A DNA stretch of 11,139 bases from Candidatus Zixiibacteriota bacterium (GCA_022866585.1 JALHUP010000102.1:1-11139), one strand, 5' to 3'; positions 1 to 6,701 are shown, counted from the first letter of the stretch. Notes: generated from the sequence alone by a model not told the origin. A program made the numbers and translations.

Positions 1-335
1 TGAGCCGGAGATAGATCGTCGTCGAATATGAGGACGTTTGCCCCTTTTCTTCGGGAGAGGTCACCAATCTGGTCTGCCTTTCCTTTTCCTATGAAGAAAG
101 CCGGATCAAGCTTCTGGCGCTCCTGAATCACCGTATCCAACACCTCTGCTCCAGCGGTTTCGGCCAGAAGCTTCAACTCCTCTAAAGATTCGTCTACGTA
201 AAATCTGCTAATGGAAGGACTCGTCCTGACATTCGTCCCGAAGGACTCAGTCCGAGGGAAGGCTCGTCCTGAAGGAAGTTTAACCCCCACTAAGATGGCT
301 TTCTCTTTGGTCTTTAATTTTGCGACTTCGAACAA
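1..335 (-). CDS. hflX: GTPase HflX, N-terminal part (3' end beyond window)
   Basis: This is the first 111 codons of HflX, a ribosome-associated GTPase that binds the large subunit and splits stalled or stress-damaged ribosomes. The visible protein is the HflX N-terminal domain. It has the opening strand KAILVGVK (residues 12-19), the helix ESLEELKLLAETAGAEV (from about residue 49), then DPAFFIGKGKADQI and VLIFDDDLSPA; the family usually reads close to DPATYIGSGKVEEL and vvfDdeLspsQ here. The GTPase domain lies outside the window. The proposed start is TTG at 335-333, with AAAGGG at 345-340 four bases upstream; no ATG is available in the open frame after the last stop. Residues about 21-43 are an extra in-frame segment made from a degenerate repeat (see the repeat entry). 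The gene diverges from pdaD. Family assignment is firm; the exact start is less certain. Confidence 0.88.
   Translation of the reverse strand, partial: MFEVAKLKTKEKAILVGVKLPSGRAFPRTESFGTNVRTSPSISRFYVDESLEELKLLAETAGAEVLDTVIQERQKLDPAFFIGKGKADQIGDLSRRKGANVLIFDDDLSPA
207..275. repeat. Degenerate tandem palindromic repeat inserted in frame in hflX
   Basis: Three related short palindromic units lie in tandem. Unit one is AGGACTCGTCCTGA at 216-229 (arms AGGAC/GTCCT around TC). Unit two is GGACT-C-AGTCC at 243-253. Unit three is AGGCTCGTCCTGA at 260-272, equal to unit one minus one base. They occupy hflX codons of about residues 21-43 without breaking the frame. They encode a polar, Ser/Thr/Arg-rich segment between the first strand and the first helix, where HflX proteins usually have only a short linker. 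The repeat structure is read directly from the sequence; that it is a secondary insertion is inferred from the normal linker length. Confidence 0.6.
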
Positions 336-378
336 TTTTCCCTTTAAAAAGAAAAATAATGTTCAAAAATTTCAGCTA

Positions 379-391
379 CCATATAATTATA
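379..391 (-). promoter_or_regulatory. Candidate -10 region for hflX
   Basis: On the minus strand a perfect TATAAT lies at 391-386, about 50 bases before the proposed TTG start of hflX and just upstream of its ribosome binding site. No good -35 hexamer stands 16-18 bases further upstream. The hexamer is part of a palindromic TATAATTATA, so it also reads as TATAAT on the plus strand at 382-387. The surroundings are AT-rich, so chance occurrence is quite possible. Confidence 0.3.
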
Positions 392-413
392 CTATCAAAC
401 AGGCGAAATTGAA

Positions 414-437
414 GAAAATTTTTTTTAAAAAATTTTC
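414..437. repeat. AT-rich inverted repeat in the hflX-pdaD divergent spacer
   Basis: GAAAATTTTTT (414-424) is the exact reverse complement of AAAAAATTTTC (427-437), separated by TT. It lies midway between the divergent hflX and pdaD genes. It could act as an UP-like element, a nucleoid-protein site or a weak bidirectional terminator; the sequence does not decide between these. Confidence 0.5.
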
Positions 438-490
438 ATTTAGGTATTGATTTTTGATTTTAATTTATTTATTTTTTCAAACCAAAAATT

Positions 491-520
491 GAAGTGGTCA
501 TCCTTAAGGATGAATACTTC
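491..520. promoter_or_regulatory. Long palindrome upstream of pdaD (operator or RNA hairpin candidate)
   Basis: The perfect 16-base palindrome TCATCCTTAAGGATGA (498-513) is flanked by outer arms GAAGT (491-495) and ACTTC (516-520), with two unpaired bases on each side. The 30-base structure ends 22 bases before the ribosome binding site of pdaD. Such symmetry suits a dimeric repressor operator. As RNA, it overlaps alternative pairings that reach the ribosome binding site. Which of the two it is, if either, is inference. Confidence 0.5.
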
Positions 521-539
521 AGAATGAATCCTTTTCATG

Positions 540-547
540 AAAGGAGG
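540..547 (+). promoter_or_regulatory. Ribosome binding site of pdaD (decides the start)
   Basis: AAAGGAGG stands four bases before ATG at 552. It falls inside codons 2-4 of a longer reading from ATG 537, which itself has no Shine-Dalgarno sequence. The start at 552 is therefore preferred. Its AAAGG (540-544) can pair with CCTTT at 530-534, a possible way to mask the site. Confidence 0.8.
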
Positions 548-551
548 AAAG

Positions 552-1103
552 ATGGTCATTATTCCCGAAAGGATGTTTTTAACCAAAGGGGTGGGCAAAC
601 ACCGGGAGCAACTCTCCAGCTTCGAGTTAGCTTTGCGCGATGCAGGAATTGCCAATTTCAACTTGGTTAGAGTATCCAGCATTTTTCCTCCGGGTTGCAA
701 GCTGATTGCCCCGAAACTGGGGTTGCGGCTCTTGAAAGACGGTCAGGTGGTTTTCACCGTGATGAGCTCCAATGCTACCAATGAGCCGAACCGATTGGTC
801 TCCGCCTCGGTGGGGATGGCAATTCCGAATGATAGAACCAAATATGGATATCTGGCTGAGCATAAGGCCTTCGGGCAGACCCAGAAGAAAGCCGGAGACT
901 ATGCCGAGGACTTAGCGGCTACTATGTTAGCCACCACTTTGGGCATCGACTTCGACGTGGACAAAAGCTATGACGAAAGAAAAGAGATCTGGAAAATCTC
1001 TGGTGAGATCGTTCGCACCACCAACATTACCCAAACCGCAGAAGGTGATAAAAACGGACTGTGGACCTCGGTGGTGGCGGCCGCCATTTTCGTGGCAGTT
1101 TGA
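552..1103 (+). CDS. pdaD: Pyruvoyl-dependent arginine decarboxylase (PvlArgDC)
   Basis: This enzyme decarboxylates L-arginine to agmatine using a pyruvoyl cofactor made by self-cleavage rather than PLP. The 183-residue protein carries the family hallmark NFNLVRVSSIFPPG. The Ser42-Ser43 bond is the expected serinolysis site, giving a beta chain that ends at Ser42 and an alpha chain that begins with pyruvate. Asn37, just before the cleavage motif, and Glu103 in GYLAEH match conserved active-site positions of the archaeal enzyme. A glycine/alanine-rich C terminus (SVVAAAIFVAV) closes the fold as in relatives. Length is typical (about 160-195). The start at ATG 552 is set by AAAGGAGG. The next gene is an agmatinase, which fits a polyamine route. 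Chlamydial AaxB belongs to the same family but serves acid resistance and arginine consumption, so that role cannot be excluded. Confidence 0.93.
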   Translation: MVIIPERMFLTKGVGKHREQLSSFELALRDAGIANFNLVRVSSIFPPGCKLIAPKLGLRLLKDGQVVFTVMSSNATNEPNRLVSASVGMAIPNDRTKYGYLAEHKAFGQTQKKAGDYAEDLAATMLATTLGIDFDVDKSYDERKEIWKISGEIVRTTNITQTAEGDKNGLWTSVVAAAIFVAV

Positions 1104-1181
1104 CCTGTCTTAGGTAAGTTTGAAACTTTTCTGAAATTTTTATATTACTATCGTGAATGACTTAAATAGGTTGATATGTTT

Positions 1182-1284
1182 CACCCTCCCCTTAATCCCC
1201 TCCCATCAAGGGAGGGGATGTATGTCCGTTTATACGAATTTGATAATTCCCTCTCCCCTTGCGGGAGAGGGTTAGGGTGAGGGG
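1182..1284. repeat. MITE-like double-hairpin intergenic repeat
   Basis: Two perfect GC-rich hairpins stand in tandem. The first pairs ATCCCCTCCC (1195-1204) with GGGAGGGGAT (1210-1219) around ATCAA. The second pairs CCCTCTCCC (1249-1257) with GGGAGAGGG (1263-1271) around CTTGC. Both are enclosed by CACCCT (1182-1187) and AGGGTG (1274-1279), so the whole can fold as a three-way junction. No T-run follows either hairpin, so they are poor candidates for intrinsic terminators. The CCCTCACCC/CCCTCTCCC style resembles small dispersed palindromic repeats seen between genes of many uncultured bacteria. The rest of the 1104-1343 gap is AT-rich and holds nothing else recognisable. Confidence 0.7.
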
Positions 1285-1343
1285 TATGAAAATTTGATTC
1301 CTTAATTTTGAGGTTTAACATAAATTTGGATAAAACCGCTCCT

Positions 1344-2237
1344 ATGGATCCTGTAGATTTTCGACCCCATAATTTTTTAGGTCTTCCTCAAAAGTTTTCA
1401 GAATTTGAAAGTTCTGAATTTGTGATTCTTCCGGTTCCATATGAACAGACCACCACATTCAAGACGGGCACCAAAGAAGGTCCGCAAGCCATCATCCATG
1501 CCTCCAAAGAGGTGGAGACCTTCGACGAAGAGCTGAAGCTGGAGACCTTTAAAGTGGGAATACACACCTTAGAGGAAATGGAGGTAACCATGATGGGTCC
1601 GGAAAAGATGGTGGAAAAAATCTATAAAATAGCCAAAGAGTTGGTCGATATGAATAAAAGAGTGGTGCTTCTGGGTGGAGAACATACCGTAAGCATTGGT
1701 TTGGTCAAAGCGGAAAGTGAAAAATATGAAAACCTTTCGGTTTTGCAGCTTGATGCCCATGCCGATTTAAGGGATTCCTATCAGGAATCGAAATACAGTC
1801 ATGCCTGCGTGATGCGAAGGATAGAAGAGATTGCTCCTTTTGTGGGCGTAGGAATAAGAAATTTGAGTTTGGAGGAGCATGAGTTCGTTCAACAGAAAAA
1901 GATTGATTTGTTTTTTGCCAAAGACTTAGTGAAAGACGATGGATGGATAGACCAGGTCTTAAACAAACTTTCGGAGAATGTTTATTTAACCATAGATTTG
2001 GATTTTTTGGATCCGTCAATTATGCCTTCGGTGGGAACGCCGGAACCGGGTGGGCTTCTTTGGTATCAAGCTTTGGATCTTTTGAAAAAAGTGGCAGATA
2101 ATAAGAATATAGTCGGCTTCGATTGTGTGGAGCTTTGTCCTATTCCCGGTTTGGTGGCACCCGATTTTTTGGCGGCAAGGCTGATTTACAAAATCATAGG
2201 TTACATAGTTTACAAAGAACGAAAAACTCGAAGGTGA
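1344..2237 (+). CDS. speB: Agmatinase (ureohydrolase family)
   Basis: This binuclear manganese enzyme hydrolyses agmatine to putrescine and urea, the step after PdaD. All ureohydrolase metal-site motifs are present (numbered from ATG 1344): GGEH at 111-114, DAHAD at 137-141, SHA at 152-154, DLDFLDPS from 218, and the late acidic residue Glu263 in FDCVELCP. The 297-residue length is normal for the family. Arginase and formiminoglutamase share these motifs, but the adjacent arginine decarboxylase makes agmatine the best substrate guess. The start is uncertain. ATG 1344 has no Shine-Dalgarno. In-frame TTG codons lie at 1308 and 1326. A GAGG at 1310-1313 sits six bases before an in-frame ATA (1320). 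The conserved core begins near residue 9 of the ATG version, so all options give an intact enzyme. Confidence 0.92.
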   Translation: MDPVDFRPHNFLGLPQKFSEFESSEFVILPVPYEQTTTFKTGTKEGPQAIIHASKEVETFDEELKLETFKVGIHTLEEMEVTMMGPEKMVEKIYKIAKELVDMNKRVVLLGGEHTVSIGLVKAESEKYENLSVLQLDAHADLRDSYQESKYSHACVMRRIEEIAPFVGVGIRNLSLEEHEFVQQKKIDLFFAKDLVKDDGWIDQVLNKLSENVYLTIDLDFLDPSIMPSVGTPEPGGLLWYQALDLLKKVADNKNIVGFDCVELCPIPGLVAPDFLAARLIYKIIGYIVYKERKTRR

Positions 2238-2240
2238 TAC

Positions 2241-2331
2241 AAATTAAAAATTCAAAAAGCAAAATTCAAAATGGATTTTAGAGTAACTGATTTATGGGTT
2301 CTTTTGGGTTTTAATTTTGCATTTTTAATTT
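2241..2331. repeat. AT-rich imperfect inverted repeat between speB and the methyltransferase
   Basis: AAATTAAAAAT (2241-2251) is the exact complement of ATTTTTAATTT (2321-2331). Inside it, GCAAAATT (2259-2266) pairs with AATTTTGC (2313-2320). A seven-base bulge on the left separates the two stems, and the loop is about 46 bases. The left side also repeats ATTCAAAA (2250-2257 and 2264-2271). It fills most of the 118-base spacer. It could end or attenuate transcription after speB, or be a dispersed AT-rich repeat. Confidence 0.55.
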
Positions 2332-2355
2332 TAAACTTTTAATTTAGCGAAGCGC

Positions 2356-3090
2356 ATGTATTGGTGGCAGAAATTCTTCGATGAGCATTATCTGAAGGTC
2401 TATAAAGAATTGGAGAAGGAGACCTCCAGAGAGGTGGAATCCATCCTTAGGATGATGGATTTGAAGCCTAAAGCCAAGATTTTGGACCTTTGTTGTGGCT
2501 ACGGGAGACATTCCATCGAGTTTGCCCAGAGAGGCTTCAAGGTGACCGGATACGACCTTTCCGATTTTTTCATCGAAAAAGCTAAAAAGGATTCTGTGGA
2601 TTTAGGTGTGGAAATCGAATTTGTGAAGGGAGACATGAGAAAGCTCCCTTTTGATAAAGAGTTTGATGCGGTGGTCAACATCTTCACTTCTTTCGGCTTT
2701 TTCGACAAGGAATCAGATGATTTTAAGGTGACCAAGGGGGTGTCCCGGGCTCTAAAAAAAGGTGGGCTTTTTCTTTTAGATTTAAAGAACCGGGAGTATT
2801 TGATCCGGAATTTTCAGAGAAGAAGATGGCGCCAACAGGAAGATTTCATTATGCTGGAGGATAATTTTTTCGATCTTTTCACCAGTCGCTGGGAGCTTAC
2901 CCGCACCCTTCTTTTTGAGAATGGCAGAAAAAAAGAGAATGCCTTCTCTTTGAGGATGTATACTTTTACCGAGATTTTGAATCTGTTAAAAAAATCCGGA
3001 TTCATTTTAGAATCGGTTTACGGAGATTTCGATTTCAGAGAGTACTCTTTGGATTCTCCTCGCATGATTTTAATTTCCCGAAAAACCTAA
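2356..3090 (+). CDS. Class I SAM-dependent methyltransferase, substrate unknown
   Basis: The 244-residue protein has a Rossmann-type methyltransferase core. Motif I is ILDLCCGYG (42-50), followed by the acidic ribose-binding residue Asp67 in GYDLS. GDMRKLPF (92-99) is at the adenine-contact position, and FDAVVNIFTSFGFF (103-116) takes the place of motif IV. The N-terminal YWWQKFFDEHYL stretch and the C-terminal part (about 150-244, with alternating basic and aromatic strands) resemble the methyltransferase type 11/25 group of small-molecule enzymes. Nothing identifies the acceptor. It follows speB by 118 bases across an AT-rich inverted repeat, so a polyamine or arginine-related substrate is only a guess from position. 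ATG 2356 has no clear Shine-Dalgarno. The protein looks complete. Confidence 0.85.
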   Translation: MYWWQKFFDEHYLKVYKELEKETSREVESILRMMDLKPKAKILDLCCGYGRHSIEFAQRGFKVTGYDLSDFFIEKAKKDSVDLGVEIEFVKGDMRKLPFDKEFDAVVNIFTSFGFFDKESDDFKVTKGVSRALKKGGLFLLDLKNREYLIRNFQRRRWRQQEDFIMLEDNFFDLFTSRWELTRTLLFENGRKKENAFSLRMYTFTEILNLLKKSGFILESVYGDFDFREYSLDSPRMILISRKT

Positions 3091-3174
3091 GTTTTGGAAT
3101 TCACTAAGAACTTACCACCAAAAGCTAATACCCAAAAAGACTCTATAATTTTGGGATTTCTCAAGCGTATTATT

Positions 3175-3209
3175 TTTCGTTGAAAACGAAAGTAACACAC
3201 GATACTTTC
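3175..3209 (+). promoter_or_regulatory. Two mutually exclusive hairpins before mfd
   Basis: Hairpin A pairs TTTCGTT (3175-3181) with AACGAAA (3185-3191) around GAA. Hairpin B pairs GAAAGTA (3188-3194) with TACTTTC (3203-3209) around eight bases. They share 3188-3191, so only one can form at a time. They end 30 bases before the mfd ATG. An attenuator or leader switch is possible. A TATAAT at 3144-3149 lies just upstream, without a convincing -35. Confidence 0.35.
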
Positions 3210-3239
3210 TTCGATTTTGAAAGCCATTGAGCAATTCAT

Positions 3240-6200
3240 ATGCCTTTATCCGGAATATTAAAATTAGCTGATTCCTCTTTAAGTTTCTCCAAGATAAAAG
3301 ATGCTCTTGTCCGAAGAGAAAAAGCCATCTATGTCTCAGGTATGGCTGGCTCCGGAAAGGCTCTCCTTTTGGCGCACCTTAAAAAAAAATTAGATTCTCC
3401 TTTCCTGGTGATAACTTCTAAACCCGAAGAGGCTCTGAAGATATATGATGATTTGGTCTCATTTTTAGGTCAAGAGAAAACCAGACTTTTTCCTGCCTGG
3501 GAGATCTTTCCCTATGAGATGAAAATTCCCGATTCGGAGGTCATCGGAAGAAGGCTGGAGACTTTGTATGATTTAGCGCTAAAGGAAAACATCATCGCCG
3601 TTGCCATGGTCAGGTCCTGCCTGGAGAAGACCATGCTTCCTCTGGAATTGAAGAAAAAAATCATAAGCCTCAAAGTCGGAGAAATCGCAGATATTGACCA
3701 CCTGTCCCAACAGCTTTTGGATTTAGGCTTCAAGCGTTTTCCGCAAGTGGAGGAGGTGGGAGCCTACAGCATAAGAGGAGGGATCGTGGACGTCTTCCCT
3801 CATTCCTATTCTGATCCCATCCGGATTGAGTTCTTCGGGGACCAGATCGAATCCATAAGGAAGTTTGCGGTCTTAGATCAAAGATCCATCCAGAAGATCG
3901 ACTCTGCTCTGATTCTCCCCTCCAGAGAAGTTTTGATCAGCGATGCCCAATTGGAGGAGTGCCTTTCAAAATTAAAACTAAAGCAAGCTGAGAACTTAAG
4001 GGAGAAAATCAGATTTTATGAAGAAGTTCCGGGACTGGAATGGCTGGCATCTTTATTTAAGCTTCCCCAAGCCACAATCCTCGATTATCTCCCCCCAGAT
4101 TCCATCCTCTTTCTGGATGAGCCTACACTTATTCAAAATGAATGGGATCAAATTCAAACCGAGACGGAGCGTCTTTTTGACGAGGCGGAAAAAAGAGAGG
4201 AGGCGGTGCCTGAACCAAAAGTTTTATTTGATCACAAAGAAGTTTTTATTAATCAAATCCATCAATTTCAAGTGATCAAAAATCTCTCTTTAGGAGAAAA
4301 AGAGGAAAGCATAAATCTGGGAATGATGGAACCTGAAGGATTTGGGGGGAGTTTAGATTTATTAAGAGGTGCCATTAGAAATTACAAAACTCAAAGGCAA
4401 AAAATTTACGTTTTCTGTGATAATCCAGGTCAGAAGGATAGACTTTCTGAGCTTCTGGATCAGGAAAGAGAAAAAGTGAGCTTAGAGGTGGGACTACTTA
4501 ATTCCGGTTTTTCCTTTCCGGAGATCGGTTTGGTCACCTTGACCGATCATCAAATTTTTTCCAGATATTTCAGGCGCAGACGTAAAAGAAGATTCAATGA
4601 GGGAATCGCTTTATCTTCTTATTCGGCTCTCTCTTTAGGAGATTTTGTGGTGCACATAGATTTTGGAATAGGTAAATATGCCGGATTGGAAAGCCTTTTG
4701 GTGGACCAAAAAAAACGGGAGTGCCTGAAGCTTTTTTATCAGGGAGGGGACAAATTGTATGTTCCCATCGAGGAGTTCAATCGGGTGCACAGGTTTGTGG
4801 GGAAGGAGGGAACTCCAACCCTGTCGAAACTGGGAGGAACTTCATGGGAAAAACTGAAGAGGAGGACCAAAAAAGCCATTCAGGATATGGCCAGGGAGCT
4901 GATCGAGCTTTATGCGGAAAGGAAAGCCAAGCTGGGCTTTGCCTTTTCTCCAGATTCCCCCTGGCAAAAAGAGCTGGAAGCTTCCTTTATCTACGAGGAA
5001 ACCCCGGATCAGCTCTCCGCCATCGAGGCTATAAAACAGGATATGCAGAAAGAAATTCCAGCCGATCGATTGATCTGTGGAGACGTGGGATATGGAAAGA
5101 CCGAGGTGGCCATAAGGGCCGCATTTAAATCCGTGATGGATGGAAAGCAGGTGGCGGTCTTAGTTCCCACCACCATCCTGGCTTTTCAGCACTTCACCAC
5201 TTTCACCGAAAGATTGAGAGAATATCCGGTTAGAATTGAAATGCTTTCCCGGTTCAAAAGCCGAAAAGAGCAGAAAGAGATCGTTTTAGCTCTTAAAGAG
5301 GGAAGGGTGGATGTGGTAATAGGCACACATCGTTTACTCTCGAATGATATAAAGTTTAAGGATTTAGGATTGGTGATAATAGATGAGGAACAGAGATTCG
5401 GGGTGACACACAAGGAGAAATTAAAAAAAATGCGCCGGTTGGTGGACGTGTTGACCCTGACCGCCACCCCCATCCCTCGCACTTTGCAACTTTCACTGTT
5501 CGGAGCCCGGGATATGTCCATCATCAACACTCCTCCCAAAGACCGGCTTCCCATCCATACCGAGATTGTGGAATTTGATAAGGAGCTTATTGCCGAAGCT
5601 ATTCTTAGAGAAGTTGACAGAGGAGGGCAAGTCTACTTTGTTCATAATCGGGTGCAAACCATAGAGGCCATGTATGGATTTCTGAAAGATTTAGTTCCAG
5701 AGATCAGGATCGCCATCGCGCACGGTCAGATGGATGAACGCCTTTTGGAAAAGGTGATGTTAGAATTTCTGGACCATCAATATGACTGCCTTTTGGTCAC
5801 CTCCATCATCGAGTCGGGCATCGATATTCCCACGGTCAACACCATTATCATAAATAGAGCCGATAAGTTCGGACTGGCCCAGCTTTATCAACTAAGAGGT
5901 CGGGTGGGAAGATCTGGCACCAAAGCCTATGCCCACCTTTTGATACCGAAGGTGAAATTGCTCTCCTCCACCGCGCGGAAAAGGCTGAAAGCTTTAGAAC
6001 AGTTCACCCAACTGGGCTCCGGCTTCCATTTAGCTTTAAGAGATTTAGAAATCAGAGGGGCGGGCAACCTTTTGGGTCCCCAACAACATGGGTTTATCGA
6101 GGAGGTCGGTTTTGATCTTTACTGTCGGCTTTTAGATGAAGCGGTCCGGGAATTGAAAGGGGAAAAGATCGAAAAGCTAAAAGAGGTGAAGATGGAATTC

Positions 6201-6617
6201 GACCTGGACATATATATTCCGGAATCCTATATCCCGGATAGCCAGCAAAGGGTGGAAATTTATAGGAAACTTTCCGAGGCTTCTTCTGTAGAAGAGGTGG
6301 ATATGATTAAAGCGGAACTTTTGGACCGGTTTGGAAAACCGAAAAAAGAGGTCAAAGACCTTCTGGAGTTTACCTGTGCCAAAATCACTGCCTCCATGAA
6401 AGGGATCTCCCGCCTATCTTTGAAAAAGGACGTCTTGACGCTTGAGTTTCCGCCGGATAAGAAAATGGGAAAAAAAGAGATAGAAAACCTGTCCCAAAAG
6501 ATTGAGTTTCCCTTCGAATTCAAGGTGGATCAATCGCTTAAGGTATATGTGAAGCTCGAAGAGGTGGCTTTTGAAAAAAAAGCCGAATTTGTGAAAAACT
6601 TCTTGCTAAAATTGTAA
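3240..6617 (+). CDS. mfd: Transcription-repair coupling factor Mfd
   Basis: Mfd is an ATP-driven DNA translocase. It dislodges RNA polymerase stalled at lesions and recruits UvrA for nucleotide excision repair. The 1125-residue protein is full length (E. coli 1148). The N-terminal UvrB-like module includes FPAWEIFPYE and VGAYSIRGGIVDVFP. The RNA-polymerase-interacting (CarD-like) domain starts near 465 (GDFVVHIDFGIGKYAGLE). The translocase core has Walker A GDVGYGKT (614-621), motif II DEEQ (715-718), motif III TATP (741-744) and motif VI QLRGRVGRSG (884-893). The C-terminal TRCF domain contains DLDIYIPESYIPDSQQRVEIYRKL. The degenerate N-terminal nucleotide site reads GMAGSGKA (34-41), keeping the lysine but not the following Thr/Ser. 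ATG 3240 lacks a Shine-Dalgarno. The parvulin genes follow after 93 bases. Confidence 0.97.
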   Translation: MPLSGILKLADSSLSFSKIKDALVRREKAIYVSGMAGSGKALLLAHLKKKLDSPFLVITSKPEEALKIYDDLVSFLGQEKTRLFPAWEIFPYEMKIPDSEVIGRRLETLYDLALKENIIAVAMVRSCLEKTMLPLELKKKIISLKVGEIADIDHLSQQLLDLGFKRFPQVEEVGAYSIRGGIVDVFPHSYSDPIRIEFFGDQIESIRKFAVLDQRSIQKIDSALILPSREVLISDAQLEECLSKLKLKQAENLREKIRFYEEVPGLEWLASLFKLPQATILDYLPPDSILFLDEPTLIQNEWDQIQTETERLFDEAEKREEAVPEPKVLFDHKEVFINQIHQFQVIKNLSLGEKEESINLGMMEPEGFGGSLDLLRGAIRNYKTQRQKIYVFCDNPGQKDRLSELLDQEREKVSLEVGLLNSGFSFPEIGLVTLTDHQIFSRYFRRRRKRRFNEGIALSSYSALSLGDFVVHIDFGIGKYAGLESLLVDQKKRECLKLFYQGGDKLYVPIEEFNRVHRFVGKEGTPTLSKLGGTSWEKLKRRTKKAIQDMARELIELYAERKAKLGFAFSPDSPWQKELEASFIYEETPDQLSAIEAIKQDMQKEIPADRLICGDVGYGKTEVAIRAAFKSVMDGKQVAVLVPTTILAFQHFTTFTERLREYPVRIEMLSRFKSRKEQKEIVLALKEGRVDVVIGTHRLLSNDIKFKDLGLVIIDEEQRFGVTHKEKLKKMRRLVDVLTLTATPIPRTLQLSLFGARDMSIINTPPKDRLPIHTEIVEFDKELIAEAILREVDRGGQVYFVHNRVQTIEAMYGFLKDLVPEIRIAIAHGQMDERLLEKVMLEFLDHQYDCLLVTSIIESGIDIPTVNTIIINRADKFGLAQLYQLRGRVGRSGTKAYAHLLIPKVKLLSSTARKRLKALEQFTQLGSGFHLALRDLEIRGAGNLLGPQQHGFIEEVGFDLYCRLLDEAVRELKGEKIEKLKEVKMEFDLDIYIPESYIPDSQQRVEIYRKLSEASSVEEVDMIKAELLDRFGKPKKEVKDLLEFTCAKITASMKGISRLSLKKDVLTLEFPPDKKMGKKEIENLSQKIEFPFEFKVDQSLKVYVKLEEVAFEKKAEFVKNFLLKL

Positions 6618-6694
6618 GGGGGTCTTATATTAGAAAAAATATCGGGGATAGTTTGAAAATTAAAGGTTATGTGAAAACAATAATTCTTTAACAG

Positions 6695-6701
6695 AAGGAG
6701 G
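6695..6701 (+). promoter_or_regulatory. Ribosome binding site of the 577-residue parvulin lipoprotein
   Basis: AAGGAGG lies nine bases before ATG 6711. An intervening ATG at 6703 is one base from the site and meets a stop after two more codons, so it is not the start. This is one of only two strong Shine-Dalgarno sequences in the window. Confidence 0.8.

Noticed and set aside
211..450. Plus-strand 79-codon open frame across the hflX start
   Set aside because: It is antisense to the clear HflX coding region, then runs into low-complexity AT sequence (poly-Lys/Phe); no ribosome binding site.
1249..1271. CCCTCTCCC/GGGAGAGGG hairpin as the pdaD terminator
   Set aside because: No T-run follows on either strand and it belongs to a larger double-hairpin element; a repeat explains it better.
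3144..3149. TATAAT as the mfd promoter -10
   Set aside because: A perfect hexamer, but nothing like TTGACA stands 16-18 bases upstream; kept only as a remark under the mfd leader.
4721..5128. Plus-strand 135-codon open frame within mfd
   Set aside because: It lies in another frame of the unbroken Mfd domain region and has no family resemblance.
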